A DNA stretch of 64,000 bases from DASZIT01 sp036268775 (lineage in GTDB: Bacteria > Actinomycetota > Acidimicrobiia > Acidimicrobiales > RAAP-2). This document shows, piece by piece, positions 33,637 through 42,416 of the stretch. The first letter of the stretch is position 1. The number at the start of each line of letters is the position of its first letter. A program made the position numbers and the translations under genes. The notes below the pieces were generated by a model, which made no database searches, was not told the origin of the DNA, and saw only the letters and a list, made by a program, of their open reading frames with translations. The DNA lies in NCBI GenBank assembly GCA_036268775.1, contig DATATM010000017.1:20566-84565 (forward strand). The letters run 5' to 3'.

Positions 33637-35406
33637 TCAGGTGGTGGAGGGCTCCCGGTACAACTCGGAGCCGGCATCCCGGAACTCCGCCGACTTCTCC
33701 TTCATCCCCAGTTCGACCGCGGAGTCGAGCTCCATTCCCTTCGCCTCGGCGTAGTCCCGGACGTCCTGGCTGATCCGCATCGAGCAGAATTTCGGGCCGC
33801 ACATCGAGCAGAAATGGGCGGTCTTGGCCGGCTCGGCCGGCAGGGTCTCGTCGTGATAGGCCCGGGCCGTCTCCGGGTCCATGGCCAGGTTGAACTGGTC
33901 CTCCCATCGGAACTCGAACCGGGCCTTGGAGAGGGCGTCGTCCCACGACTGGGCCCCGGGATGCCCCTTGGCCAGGTCGGCGGCATGGGCGGCAATCTTG
34001 TAGGCGATCATCCCCTGTTTCACGTCGTCGCGGTTGGGCAAGCCGAGGTGCTCCTTCGGGGTGACGTAACAGAGCATGGCGGTCCCGTGCATGCCGATCA
34101 CCGCCGCCCCGATGGCCGAGGTGATGTGGTCGTAGGCGGGGGCGACGTCGACGGTGAGGGGTCCGAGTGTATAGAACGGCGCCTCGTGGCAGACCTCCTT
34201 CTGCAGCACCACGTTCTCCGCCACCTTGTGGAGGGGGACGTGGCCGGGACCCTCGATCATCACCTGGACATCGTGGCGCCAGGCGATCTCGGTGAGCTCG
34301 CCGAGGGTCCGCAGCTCGGCGAACTGGGCCTCGTCGTTGGCGTCGGCGATGGAGCCGGGCCGGAGACCGTCACCCAGTGAGAAGGCGACGTCGTAGGCGG
34401 CCATGATCTCGCAGATCTCCTCGAACCGGGTGTAGAGGAAGTTCTCGGTGTGATGGGCCAGGCACCAGGCGGCCATGATCGAGCCGCCGCGGCTGACGAT
34501 GCCGGTCATCCGGGTGGCGGTCATCGGCACGTAGCGCAGCAGCACCCCGGCGTGGATGGTGAAGTAGTCCACCCCCTGTTCCGCCTGTTCGATCAGGGTG
34601 TCCCGATACAGGTCCCAGGTGAGTTCCTCGGGGCTGCCGTTGACCTTCTCCAGGGCCTGGTAGATCGGCACCGTGCCGATCGGCACCGGCGAGTTGCGCA
34701 GGATCCACTCCCGGGTGGTGTGGATGTCGGGGCCGGTGGAGAGGTCCATCACCGTGTCCGCCCCCCAACGGGTGGCCCAGGTCAGCTTCTCCACCTCCTC
34801 GTCGATGGAGGAGGACACCGCCGAGTTGCCGATGTTGGCGTTCACCTTCACCAGGAAGCGGCTACCGATCACCATCGGCTCGGATTCGGGGTGGTTGACG
34901 TTGGCCGGCAGGATGGCCCGGCCGGCGGCGATCTCGTCGCGCACGAACCCGGCGTCCATCCCCTCCCGGGTGGCGACGAACGCCATCTCCGGGGTCACCT
35001 CCCCCCGCCGGGCGTAGTGGAGCTGGGTGACCGGGGTGCCCGAAGACCGCAACGGCGACCGACCGGGAGCCGGGAACACCTCGGGACCGCTCCCCGCCCG
35101 GCGGACGGCCGCCCGCCCGTCATCGCGACGGTTGGCGGCCCGGCCGGCGTACTCCTCGACGTCGTGGCGCCCGAGGATCCACGGACCCCGGAGCGGGGGA
35201 AGGCCGACGGTCGGGTCCGAGCCAGGACCCGAGGTGTCGTAGAGGTGGAGCGGGGCATTGGGGGTGGCGCCGTTGCGCCCCGGCGAGTCGGACAGCGAGA
35301 TCTCGACGAACGGCACCCGGAGGCCGTCACCTCCGTCCACGTAGACCTTGCGCCGGTTGTGGGCATCGGCCGTTGGCTTGGAGGTGACGGTGATCGGCTC
35401 AGTCAT
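33637..35406 (-). CDS. thiC: phosphomethylpyrimidine synthase
   Basis: 589-residue radical-SAM enzyme converting aminoimidazole ribotide into the HMP-P of thiamine. The unusual C-terminal cluster motif CSMCGPKFC gives C533, C536 and C541. VTQLHYARRGEVTPEM and the DLSTGPDIH segment are typical. ATG 35406 follows GAAGGG by about ten bases; a longer frame exists upstream without homology. Other thiamine genes are not in the window. Confidence 0.96.
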   Translation of the reverse strand: MTEPITVTSKPTADAHNRRKVYVDGGDGLRVPFVEISLSDSPGRNGATPNAPLHLYDTSGPGSDPTVGLPPLRGPWILGRHDVEEYAGRAANRRDDGRAAVRRAGSGPEVFPAPGRSPLRSSGTPVTQLHYARRGEVTPEMAFVATREGMDAGFVRDEIAAGRAILPANVNHPESEPMVIGSRFLVKVNANIGNSAVSSSIDEEVEKLTWATRWGADTVMDLSTGPDIHTTREWILRNSPVPIGTVPIYQALEKVNGSPEELTWDLYRDTLIEQAEQGVDYFTIHAGVLLRYVPMTATRMTGIVSRGGSIMAAWCLAHHTENFLYTRFEEICEIMAAYDVAFSLGDGLRPGSIADANDEAQFAELRTLGELTEIAWRHDVQVMIEGPGHVPLHKVAENVVLQKEVCHEAPFYTLGPLTVDVAPAYDHITSAIGAAVIGMHGTAMLCYVTPKEHLGLPNRDDVKQGMIAYKIAAHAADLAKGHPGAQSWDDALSKARFEFRWEDQFNLAMDPETARAYHDETLPAEPAKTAHFCSMCGPKFCSMRISQDVRDYAEAKGMELDSAVELGMKEKSAEFRDAGSELYREPSTT

Positions 35407-35518
35407 GGAATCGGTTCCCTTCGCACTGCGTTCTGCCCCGAGTCTCCCACGGTGACGGCGCTCTCGTTCCACCGGTTTGTGCCAAGGTGAGGGCAGAAAC
35501 AACCGAAAGGACATGACC

Positions 35519-35983
35519 ATGGGAAAACTGGCATCCGGCGACCGAGCCCCGGCGTTCACCCTGCCAGATCAGGACGGGAAGAAGGTCTCGCTGAAGGACT
35601 TCGCCGGCAAACAGGTGGTCATCTACTTCTACCCGCGGGACGACACTCCCGGCTGCACCAAAGAGGCCTGCCAGTTCAACGACAACCTCCACGCCTTCTC
35701 CAGGGCCGGTGTCCCGGTCCTCGGCATCTCCGCCGATTCCGCCGAGAAGCACCAGAAGTTCCGGGCCAAGTACGGGCTGACCTTCCCGCTGCTCACCGAT
35801 GCCGATCACAAAGTGGGCGAGAAGTACGGAGCCTGGGGAGAGAAGACCCTCTACGGCAAGAAGACGATCGGGGTGATCCGTTCCACCTTCCTGATCGGTA
35901 CCAACGGGAAGATCGAACGTCCCTGGTACTCGGTGAAGGCCGACGGCCACGCCGCCAAGGTGCTGGCCGAGATCCAAGGCTGA
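35519..35983 (+). CDS. bcp: thioredoxin-dependent thiol peroxidase (BCP/PrxQ)
   Basis: 154 residues. Peroxidatic C46 in DDTPGCTKEAC and resolving C51 fit the atypical two-cysteine PrxQ mechanism. The rest is canonical (VPVLGISADSAEKHQKF, YGKKTIGVIRSTFLIG). The ATG at 35519 has AAAGGA seven bases upstream; another ATG six bases earlier is too close to that site. Divergent from thiC. Confidence 0.93.
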   Translation: MGKLASGDRAPAFTLPDQDGKKVSLKDFAGKQVVIYFYPRDDTPGCTKEACQFNDNLHAFSRAGVPVLGISADSAEKHQKFRAKYGLTFPLLTDADHKVGEKYGAWGEKTLYGKKTIGVIRSTFLIGTNGKIERPWYSVKADGHAAKVLAEIQG

Positions 35984-36035
35984 CCAGCCGGGTCCGTCCC
36001 CTGACCCGCCTGCGCGGGCGCGGCGGTGGGGGGAC

Positions 36036-36818
36036 TCAGTGCTGGTGGGCGGGGCACCAGTAGGTGGTGCGGCCGCCGATGGTGGCCCGGGCCAACTCCG
36101 TCCCGTCCTTCGGGCACCGGCCGCCCCGGTGGCGCTCCTCCATCAGGTCGCCGAGGTGGGAGCCGCCCCGCTGCATCAGCAGTCCGAGGGCCCGGACCAT
36201 CCCGGTGTGCAGGCGGCGGACCTCGGCCGGCGTCAGGGACCCGGCCGGGCGTTCGGGCGACAGGCTGGTCCGCCACAGCAGCTCGTCGGCGATGAGGTTG
36301 CCGATGCCGGCCACCTTGGACTGGTCGAGCAACCGGGCCTTGAGCGGGGCGGTCGAACCGGCCAGCGCCGCCGCCAGCTGCGCCCGTGTGATCGACAGGG
36401 CGTCGGGCCCCAGGTGGTCGAGGGTCGGGTCGATGAGGACGCCGCCGAGCCGCCTCGGGTCCTGCACCTCCATGTTGCCCCCGTCGTCGAAGACGACGAC
36501 GAACCGGTCCCACGCCGGGTTGGTCCGCCGGGGGGTGTACAAGAGGTGCTCGACGCTGGACGCCCCGTCGACCAGCAGAGTGCCGGTCATCCCGAACCGG
36601 ATGCCCACCACCGGGCCACCATCGGTGTCGAGCAGGAGGAGCTTGCCGATGCGGCGGGCGGCGGTGAACCGGTGGCCGACCAGCACCCGGCGCAACCCGG
36701 CGGCGGTGGCCCCCGACTTCAGGTACCACTGGTCGGGGGCTTTCACCGCGCGGATGCCGCGGTCGAGGGCGATCTCGGCCAGCCGGCGGTAGGACTCGAT
36801 TTCGGGGAGCTCGGGCAC
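36036..36818 (-). CDS. Fpg/Nei-family DNA glycosylase with altered zinc finger
   Basis: 260 residues. The N-terminal MPELPE puts the catalytic proline at residue 2 with the adjacent Glu, and SKVAGIGNLIADELLWR is the helix-two-turn-helix. The C-terminal zinc finger normally reads C-x2-C-x16-C-x2-C; here it is CPKD...YWCPAH, so the second and fourth ligands are Asp and His. Base-excision repair of oxidised bases is expected. I cannot decide between Fpg and Nei2. Confidence 0.88.
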   Translation of the reverse strand: MPELPEIESYRRLAEIALDRGIRAVKAPDQWYLKSGATAAGLRRVLVGHRFTAARRIGKLLLLDTDGGPVVGIRFGMTGTLLVDGASSVEHLLYTPRRTNPAWDRFVVVFDDGGNMEVQDPRRLGGVLIDPTLDHLGPDALSITRAQLAAALAGSTAPLKARLLDQSKVAGIGNLIADELLWRTSLSPERPAGSLTPAEVRRLHTGMVRALGLLMQRGGSHLGDLMEERHRGGRCPKDGTELARATIGGRTTYWCPAHQH

Positions 36819-36902
36819 GGTCCGAGGGTAGCCAGGTTGGTCGGCTCCGGAGCCGTCCGGACCGACCTCCTAAAGTGGGCAGCACACAGACGGAGAGGAC
36901 GG

Positions 36903-37994
36903 ATGCAGATGGAAGTGCGCGGTGTGGTGGCCGGGGCCAAGGGGAAGCCGGTGTCGCTGGAGACCATCGTGGTCCCCGATCCCGGGCCCGGCGAGGCGAG
37001 GGTGCGGGTGCAGGCCTGCGGGGTGTGCCATACCGACCTCCACTACCGGGAAGGGGGGATCAACGACGACTTCCCCTTTCTGCTCGGCCACGAGGCGGCC
37101 GGCATCGTGGAGGCGATCGGCGACGACGTGACCACCGTGGCGCTGGGCGACTTCGTGGTACTCAACTGGCGGGCGGTGTGCGGCCAGTGCCGGGCCTGCC
37201 GGCGGGGCCGGCCCTGGTACTGCTTCGCCACCCACAACGCCACCCAGAAGATGACGCTGGCCGACGGGACGCCGCTGACCCCCGCCCTCGGGATCGGTGC
37301 CTTCGCCGAGCAGTCCCTGGTGGCCGCCGGGCAGTGCACCCCGGTGGACCGGCGGGCCCGGCCCGAGGCGGTCGGGCTCCTCGGCTGCGGAGTGATGGCC
37401 GGGCTGGGAGCCGCCATGTTCACCGGCGAGGTCGGCCTGGGTGACTCGGTGGCCGTCTTCGGCTGCGGTGGGGTGGGCTGTGCCGCCGTCGCCGGCGCAC
37501 GGCTGGCCGGGGCCACCACCGTCATCGCCGTCGACCTCGACGCCGGCAAGCTGGAGCTGGCCCGCACCTTCGGGGCCACCCACGTCGTCCAGGCCGGGGC
37601 CGAGGACCCGGTGGAGGCCATCCGGGCCCTGACCGGCGGCAACGGCGCCGACGTCTGCATCGAGGCGGTCGGCAATCCGGCGGTGATGGAACAGGCGTTC
37701 TATGCCCGGGACCTGGCCGGGACCCTCGTCCAGGTCGGGGTGCCCACCCCGGTCATGCGGATCGACCTGCCGATGATCGACTTCTTCGGCCGCGGCGGCC
37801 AGCTGAAGCCGAGCTGGTACGGCGACTGCCTCCCGTCCCGCGACTTCCCGATGCTGGTCGACCTCTACCTCCAGGGCCGGCTCGACCTCGACCGCTTCGT
37901 GTCGGAGACCATCGACCTGGAGGACGTCGAGGAGGCGTTCCACCGGATGGAGCGGGGCGAGGTGCTCCGCTCGGTGGTGGTCATGCCGTCGTGA
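36903..37994 (+). CDS. mscR: S-(hydroxymethyl)mycothiol dehydrogenase / nitrosomycothiol reductase
   Basis: 363-residue zinc alcohol dehydrogenase. The catalytic zinc site has C42 (CGVCHTDLHY) with H63-E64 (LLGHEAAG). The structural zinc lobe is CGQCRACRRGRPWYC, and the Rossmann site is FGCGGVGCAAVAGARLAG. The residues fit the mycothiol-dependent class III group rather than the glutathione one. It would oxidise the formaldehyde-mycothiol adduct. The next gene, an MBL hydrolase, overlaps it by four bases, as with Rv2259-Rv2260 in M. tuberculosis. Confidence 0.88.
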   Translation: MQMEVRGVVAGAKGKPVSLETIVVPDPGPGEARVRVQACGVCHTDLHYREGGINDDFPFLLGHEAAGIVEAIGDDVTTVALGDFVVLNWRAVCGQCRACRRGRPWYCFATHNATQKMTLADGTPLTPALGIGAFAEQSLVAAGQCTPVDRRARPEAVGLLGCGVMAGLGAAMFTGEVGLGDSVAVFGCGGVGCAAVAGARLAGATTVIAVDLDAGKLELARTFGATHVVQAGAEDPVEAIRALTGGNGADVCIEAVGNPAVMEQAFYARDLAGTLVQVGVPTPVMRIDLPMIDFFGRGGQLKPSWYGDCLPSRDFPMLVDLYLQGRLDLDRFVSETIDLEDVEEAFHRMERGEVLRSVVVMPS

Positions 37995-38611
37995 TCGAAC
38001 AGGTGGTCACCTCGGGGACCTTCTCGCTCGACGGCCAGGACTTCGAGGTCGACAACAACATCTGGCTGGTCGGCGACGACCGCGAGGTGCTGGTCATCGA
38101 CGCCGCCCATGACCACCGGCCGATCGTCGAGGCGGTCGGGTCCCGGCGGACGGTGGGGATCGTCGCCACCCACGGCCACAACGATCACATCAACGCGGCG
38201 GCCGCCCTGGCCGACCAGCTCGGCGCCCCCATCTGGCTCCATCCCGACGACCGGCCGCTCTGGGACCAGGTCTATCCGTCCCGGCCTCCCGACGCCGACC
38301 TGGCCGACGGCCTCGGCTTCGACGTCGGCGGCTCCAGCCTCCGGATCATCCACACCCCCGGACATACCCCAGGCGGCTGCTCGCTCCACGACGCCGACCT
38401 CGGGGTGGTGTTCACCGGCGACACCCTGTTCCGGGGCGGGCCGGGGGCCACCGGCCGGAGCTTCTCCGACTTCCCCACCATCATCGACTCGATCCGGCAC
38501 CGCCTGTTGACCCTCCCGCCCGGGACCCGGGCCCTGCCCGGCCACGGGGAGGAGACGGTCATCGGGGACGAGGCGCCCCATCTCGAGGAGTGGATCGCCC
38601 GCGGCCACTGA
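37991..38611 (+). CDS. metallo-beta-lactamase-fold hydrolase (partner of mscR)
   Basis: 206 residues. The metal motif is THGHNDHIN (HxHxDH) with later HTPGHTPGGCSL, FTGDTLFRGGPGATGR and GHGEET. It is related to glyoxalase II-type thioester hydrolases. Starts at GTG 37991 inside the end of mscR. The likely job is hydrolysis of S-formylmycothiol to formate, inferred from context. Confidence 0.88.
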   Translation: MIEQVVTSGTFSLDGQDFEVDNNIWLVGDDREVLVIDAAHDHRPIVEAVGSRRTVGIVATHGHNDHINAAAALADQLGAPIWLHPDDRPLWDQVYPSRPPDADLADGLGFDVGGSSLRIIHTPGHTPGGCSLHDADLGVVFTGDTLFRGGPGATGRSFSDFPTIIDSIRHRLLTLPPGTRALPGHGEETVIGDEAPHLEEWIARGH

Positions 38612-38668
38612 GGCCGGCCGGCCCGGCTCCCGGGCCGGCGGTTCCCCCTCCTGGCCTACGCTCGGCCG

Positions 38669-39277
38669 ATGACCAGGAACCCCCCCGATCAGGACCGGCC
38701 CGGGGGGTCATCCCCTCGCCGGGTCGCCCGACCCCTGTCGCTGGTGGCCGTGGCCGGTACCGCCGCCCACCACGGATTCGAGCTCGGCAACGGGGTCGGT
38801 CTGGTCTGGCAGCCCGAACTCGGGCTCGGTGGGGCCGGGGCGCTCTGGGGGGTCCAGTTGGGTCTGTGGTCGTGGATGGCCGCCCGAGGCGGTCGGCGGT
38901 GGGACCGGGTACTGGCCATGCTGGCCGGATCCGGGGTGGCGGGGGTGGTCGTCCACTTCACCCTCTGGCCCTGGAGGCGGAACCGGTTAGGCGTCCCGGT
39001 GCTGACCGAGGCGGAGGGACTGCCACCCTCCCGGTTGCCGGCCTACAACGCCATCCTCGGGGTCTGGGGCCTGGCGTCAGCCCTCTCGGTCCTGGAGTTG
39101 TCCCCCTCCCGTCGCCGCTGGGCCCTGGTCGGGCTGGTGGCCCTCCCGGTCTTTCGCGTCTCGGCCCGTCACCACTTCAAGTGGGCCCTCGCCCAGTCGG
39201 AGGAGAACCCGGCGTGGTGGAACCGGGGATTCCGGGCCGGTCCCAGCGCCGCCACCCCCGCTTCGGCCGGCCGTTAG
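38669..39277 (+). CDS. uncharacterised membrane protein
   Basis: 202 residues with four to five hydrophobic segments (ALWGVQLGLWSWMAA, VLAMLAGSGVAGVVVHFTLW, AILGVWGLASALSVLEL, WALVGLVALPVFRVSA) separated by Arg-rich loops. Aromatic-basic motif RHHFKWALAQ near the C-terminus. No family recognised. It precedes the FrhB-like gene on the same strand. Confidence 0.6.
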   Translation: MTRNPPDQDRPGGSSPRRVARPLSLVAVAGTAAHHGFELGNGVGLVWQPELGLGGAGALWGVQLGLWSWMAARGGRRWDRVLAMLAGSGVAGVVVHFTLWPWRRNRLGVPVLTEAEGLPPSRLPAYNAILGVWGLASALSVLELSPSRRRWALVGLVALPVFRVSARHHFKWALAQSEENPAWWNRGFRAGPSAATPASAGR

Positions 39278-39331
39278 CCGGGTCACCCTCGCCAATTCCA
39301 CCCTGTCGATGACCGTCGCTAGGGTGTCGGG

Positions 39332-40456
39332 ATGCCTCCCGAAAAGCCGCAGTGGTTCGAGCTCTACAAAGAAGTGGTGACCTCGGGACTCTGCACCGGC
39401 TGTGCCGGCTGCATCGTCGCCTGCCCCTATGACGTCCTCTCCTATGACGACACCGGCGGCAAGTACAAGCCGTTCCACATCGACGCCGATGGCGGTCCGG
39501 ACAACTGCAGCCACGGGATCAAGGGCTGCACCATGTGCACCCGGGCCTGTCCCCGATTCCGGTTGTGGGAGCCGGAGATCGACAACCACCTGTTCGGTCG
39601 GGAGCGGACCCCCGAGGAGGTGGCCGGGGTCTCCTCCGACATCCTGCTGGTCCGGGCCACCGATCCCGACGTCCTCCAGGTGGGCCAGGACGGCGGGCTG
39701 GTCTCCGCCCTGCTCATCTGGGCGCTCGAACACGACGTCATCGACGCCGCCCTCGTCTCCTATCTAGAAGGTGACGGTTCGACCTGGAAGGCGGTGCCCG
39801 GGGTGGCCACCACCCGCCAGGAGGTGCTGGCGGCGGCCGGATCTCGCTACACCTACTCGGCCAACCCGCTGGCCTACCCCCAGGCCATCGAGGCGGGGGC
39901 GGAGCGCATCGCCCTGGTGGGGATGGGCTGCCAGGCCTCGGCTCCCCCGGTCATGCAGGCCCGGAAGGCCGGCAAGATCGCCCGTCGGCTGTCCCTCTCG
40001 ATCGGGCTGCTCTGCTCCAAGACGTTCGACGACGCCATCTTCCCCGAACTGTTCGAGGCCAAGTACGGCATCGCCCGGGCCGACATCACCAAGATGAACA
40101 TCAAGGGCGTCTTCCAGGTGTGGACCCGGGACGGGGAGTTCCACGAGATCCCGCTGAAAGAGGCCCACGCCTGGACCCGGGAGGGGTGCAAGGCGTGTCC
40201 GGACTTCGCCGCCGAGCACGCCGACATCTCCACCGGTGGCATCGGCGCCTTCAACGACTGGACGCTGACCATGGTCCGCACCGACAAGGGCCGCGATCTC
40301 CTCAACCGGATGATCGACGACGGGGCGGTCGAGACCCGTCCCGGCGACGACGATCCGGGGGCCATCGCCCTGCTCCAACGGCTGGCCCGGGTCAGCCGCA
40401 AGCGCTGGCCGGAGACGGCGGTGGCGATGCCGCGCCGGCTCCCCGACCCGGTTTGA
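39332..40456 (+). CDS. FrhB-type (coenzyme F420 hydrogenase/dehydrogenase beta) iron-sulfur flavoprotein
   Basis: 374 residues. Two N-terminal ferredoxin-like clusters: CTGCAGCIVACPY (C21, C24, C27, C31), then C59 with CTMCTRAC (C66, C69, C73). The FrhB N- and C-terminal domains follow, with QDGGLVSALLIWALEH and VGMGCQASA...; a further CKACPDF is near 287. These proteins bind FAD and transfer electrons between F420 and an iron-sulfur partner. No hydrogenase subunits are nearby, so the electron partner is unknown. Confidence 0.85.
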   Translation: MPPEKPQWFELYKEVVTSGLCTGCAGCIVACPYDVLSYDDTGGKYKPFHIDADGGPDNCSHGIKGCTMCTRACPRFRLWEPEIDNHLFGRERTPEEVAGVSSDILLVRATDPDVLQVGQDGGLVSALLIWALEHDVIDAALVSYLEGDGSTWKAVPGVATTRQEVLAAAGSRYTYSANPLAYPQAIEAGAERIALVGMGCQASAPPVMQARKAGKIARRLSLSIGLLCSKTFDDAIFPELFEAKYGIARADITKMNIKGVFQVWTRDGEFHEIPLKEAHAWTREGCKACPDFAAEHADISTGGIGAFNDWTLTMVRTDKGRDLLNRMIDDGAVETRPGDDDPGAIALLQRLARVSRKRWPETAVAMPRRLPDPV

Positions 40457-40521
40457 ACCTCCCGGCGAGCCCCCACCGGGGCGGTTGGGCGCCGGTCACG
40501 ACAGAGTACGGTTGACGGGAA

Positions 40522-41184
40522 ATGCCCAGCCGACGGACTTCCCCTCCCCGACTGACGGTTGTCCTTTTGGTCCGTCACGGAACGACGCCCACCACCGGGA
40601 AAATTCTCCCTGGTCGCGCGCCGGATCTCCACCTCTCCGATCAGGGTCAGGCCCAAGCCGACCAGGTGGCGGAGCGCCTCGGCGAGTTGGCCGGTGAGGG
40701 GAAGCGGGCGCCGGTCGCCGTCTACGCCTCTCCCCTCGAGCGCACCTTCGAGACGGCCAAGCCCATCGCCCGGAAGCTCGGGCTCCGGGTCCGGTCGGAT
40801 CGGGGCCTGCTGGAATGCGACTTCGGCCAGTGGACCGGTGCCGCCTTGAAGACCCTGGCCAAGAAGCCGGAGTGGACCCAGGTTCAGCGGTGGCCGAGCG
40901 GCTTTCGGTTCCCCGGGGGCGAGTCCTTCCTGGAGATGCAGGCTCGGATCACCTCGACCATCGCCCGCCTCGTCCATCTGCACCAGGGCGAGACCATCGT
41001 GGCGGTGTCGCACGCCGATCCGATCAAGGCGGCGGTAGCGGCGGCGGCCGGCACCCATCTCGACCAGTTCCAGCGTCTGGTGGTGTCGCCGTGCTCGGTG
41101 AGTGCCCTCGCCTACGGCGAAGGCGGCCCCCACGTGCTCTGCGTCAACACCACCGCCTCCCTGTCGGGCCTGGGGCTGTCGTGA
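40522..41184 (+). CDS. histidine phosphatase (MSMEG_4193/Rv2135c type)
   Basis: 220 residues. The phosphohistidine motif LLVRHGTTPTTGKIL and the second catalytic histidine in VAVSHADPIKAAVAAA define the branch. Additional EC in LLECDFGQWTG. First of three overlapping genes of a conserved actinobacterial module. Substrate unknown. Confidence 0.9.
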   Translation: MPSRRTSPPRLTVVLLVRHGTTPTTGKILPGRAPDLHLSDQGQAQADQVAERLGELAGEGKRAPVAVYASPLERTFETAKPIARKLGLRVRSDRGLLECDFGQWTGAALKTLAKKPEWTQVQRWPSGFRFPGGESFLEMQARITSTIARLVHLHQGETIVAVSHADPIKAAVAAAAGTHLDQFQRLVVSPCSVSALAYGEGGPHVLCVNTTASLSGLGLS

Positions 41185-41678
41185 GCGAGGGATACGACCT
41201 CTCGGCGCTGGACCGCTTCACGGTGGGAACGGTGGGCCCGGTGGGCCAGCGGCTGTTCCTCATCCAGTGCCGGCAGGGGCCGCTGCTCCTCACCCTCAAG
41301 ATCGAGAAGCAGCAGGTGTCGGTGTTGGCCGACTACCTGGCCCAGATCGTCAAGGGCCAGGACCGCCCGGCCCACCTCCCCGAGGATCTCACCCTGGAGG
41401 AGCCGTCGGAACCGGCCTGGGCCATCGGCACTCTGGGGGTCTCCTACGACAACGCCGACGACCGGGTGATCATCGTGATCGAGGAACTGGTTCCCGAAGA
41501 CGAGAGCGGCGCCATCGCCCGGCTGTCGGTGACCCGGGAGCAGGCCGCCGCCTTCGCCATCCACGCCACCAGCCTGGTCAGCTCCGGGCGCCCGCCCTGC
41601 CCGCTCTGCGGATCCCCGCTCGACCCTTCCGGACACGAATGCCCACGGACAAACGGCCACCGGCCGCCGACCAGCTGA
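41181..41678 (+). CDS. DUF3090 protein with zinc-ribbon tail
   Basis: 165 residues. The DUF3090 core (FTVGTVGPVGQRLFLIQ, LKIEKQQVSVLADYLAQI) is followed by a four-cysteine ribbon CPLCGSPLDPSGHECP at the C-terminus. GTG 41181 overlaps the phosphatase stop, and its own end overlaps the kinase-like gene by 40 bases. Function unknown; corresponds to Rv2134c in the mycobacterial cluster. Confidence 0.88.
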   Translation: MSEGYDLSALDRFTVGTVGPVGQRLFLIQCRQGPLLLTLKIEKQQVSVLADYLAQIVKGQDRPAHLPEDLTLEEPSEPAWAIGTLGVSYDNADDRVIIVIEELVPEDESGAIARLSVTREQAAAFAIHATSLVSSGRPPCPLCGSPLDPSGHECPRTNGHRPPTS

Positions 41679-42400
41679 AGGGCTGGACGCCGGGAGACGG
41701 CCCCGACCTCGGGGACGCCCTGGTCGAGCTGGCCGACTCCGACCTCGTGGTGGAGGGACGGCTTCCCTGGAGCTCCAACCTCACCTTTCTGGTCACGGTG
41801 GGCGACGGGCCGCTGCGGGCCGTCTACAAGCCGGGGCAGGGCGAGCGCGACCTCTGGGACTTCCCCGGCGACCTCTACCGCCGGGAGGTGGCGGCCTACG
41901 CGCTGTCCGAGGCGCTGGGCTGGGGGCTGGTCCCGCCGACGGTGGCGATCGAGGACGGGCCCTTCGGCCCCGGGTCGCTCCAGCTGTTCGTGGAGGCCGA
42001 CTACGAGCAGCACTACTTCACCCTCTTCGAGAGCGGCGACTACGACGGCCGGCTCCGCACCATCTGCCTGTTCGACGTGGTGGCCAACAACGCCGACCGC
42101 AAGAGCGGTCACGTGCTCAACGGCGGCGACGGCCGACTGTGGGGCATCGACCACGGGCTGTGCTTCCACTCCCAGAACAAGCTGCGCACGGTGATGTGGG
42201 ACTACGCCGGCGACGAGGTGCCGGAGTCCCCGCTGGCCGACCTGGAAGGGCTGGCCGGCGATCTCCCCGACGACCTGGTCCGCCACCTCGACCGGCGGGA
42301 ACAGGACGCGCTGGTCGCCCGCATCCGGGCCCTGCTCGACCACCCCGTCTTCCCGGAGCCGGAAGGGGACGGCCACCCCTACCCGTGGCCGCTCATCTAG
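41639..42400 (+). CDS. SCO1664-type kinase-fold protein
   Basis: 253 residues resembling the PI3/4-kinase-like SCO1664 group (TIGR03843). Nucleotide lysine K64 in AVYKPGQGERD, partner glutamate E83 in YRREVAAY, catalytic-loop-like FDVVANNADRKSGHVL (N150-N151, D153) and a metal-binding aspartate D171 in GIDHGLCF. All key kinase-like residues are present. It corresponds to Rv2133c. The substrate is unknown. Third gene of the module. Confidence 0.85.
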   Translation: MPTDKRPPAADQLKGWTPGDGPDLGDALVELADSDLVVEGRLPWSSNLTFLVTVGDGPLRAVYKPGQGERDLWDFPGDLYRREVAAYALSEALGWGLVPPTVAIEDGPFGPGSLQLFVEADYEQHYFTLFESGDYDGRLRTICLFDVVANNADRKSGHVLNGGDGRLWGIDHGLCFHSQNKLRTVMWDYAGDEVPESPLADLEGLAGDLPDDLVRHLDRREQDALVARIRALLDHPVFPEPEGDGHPYPWPLI

Positions 42401-42416
42401 CCGCCGATCGGCGGGG

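Noticed and set aside
35407..35518. Possible TPP riboswitch before thiC
   Set aside because: The conserved CTGAGA core and the second TPP-contact segment are not found on the coding strand.
36039..36902. N-terminal extension of the mscR frame
   Set aside because: It is antisense to the Fpg gene; the dehydrogenase starts at 36903 with a good ribosome site.
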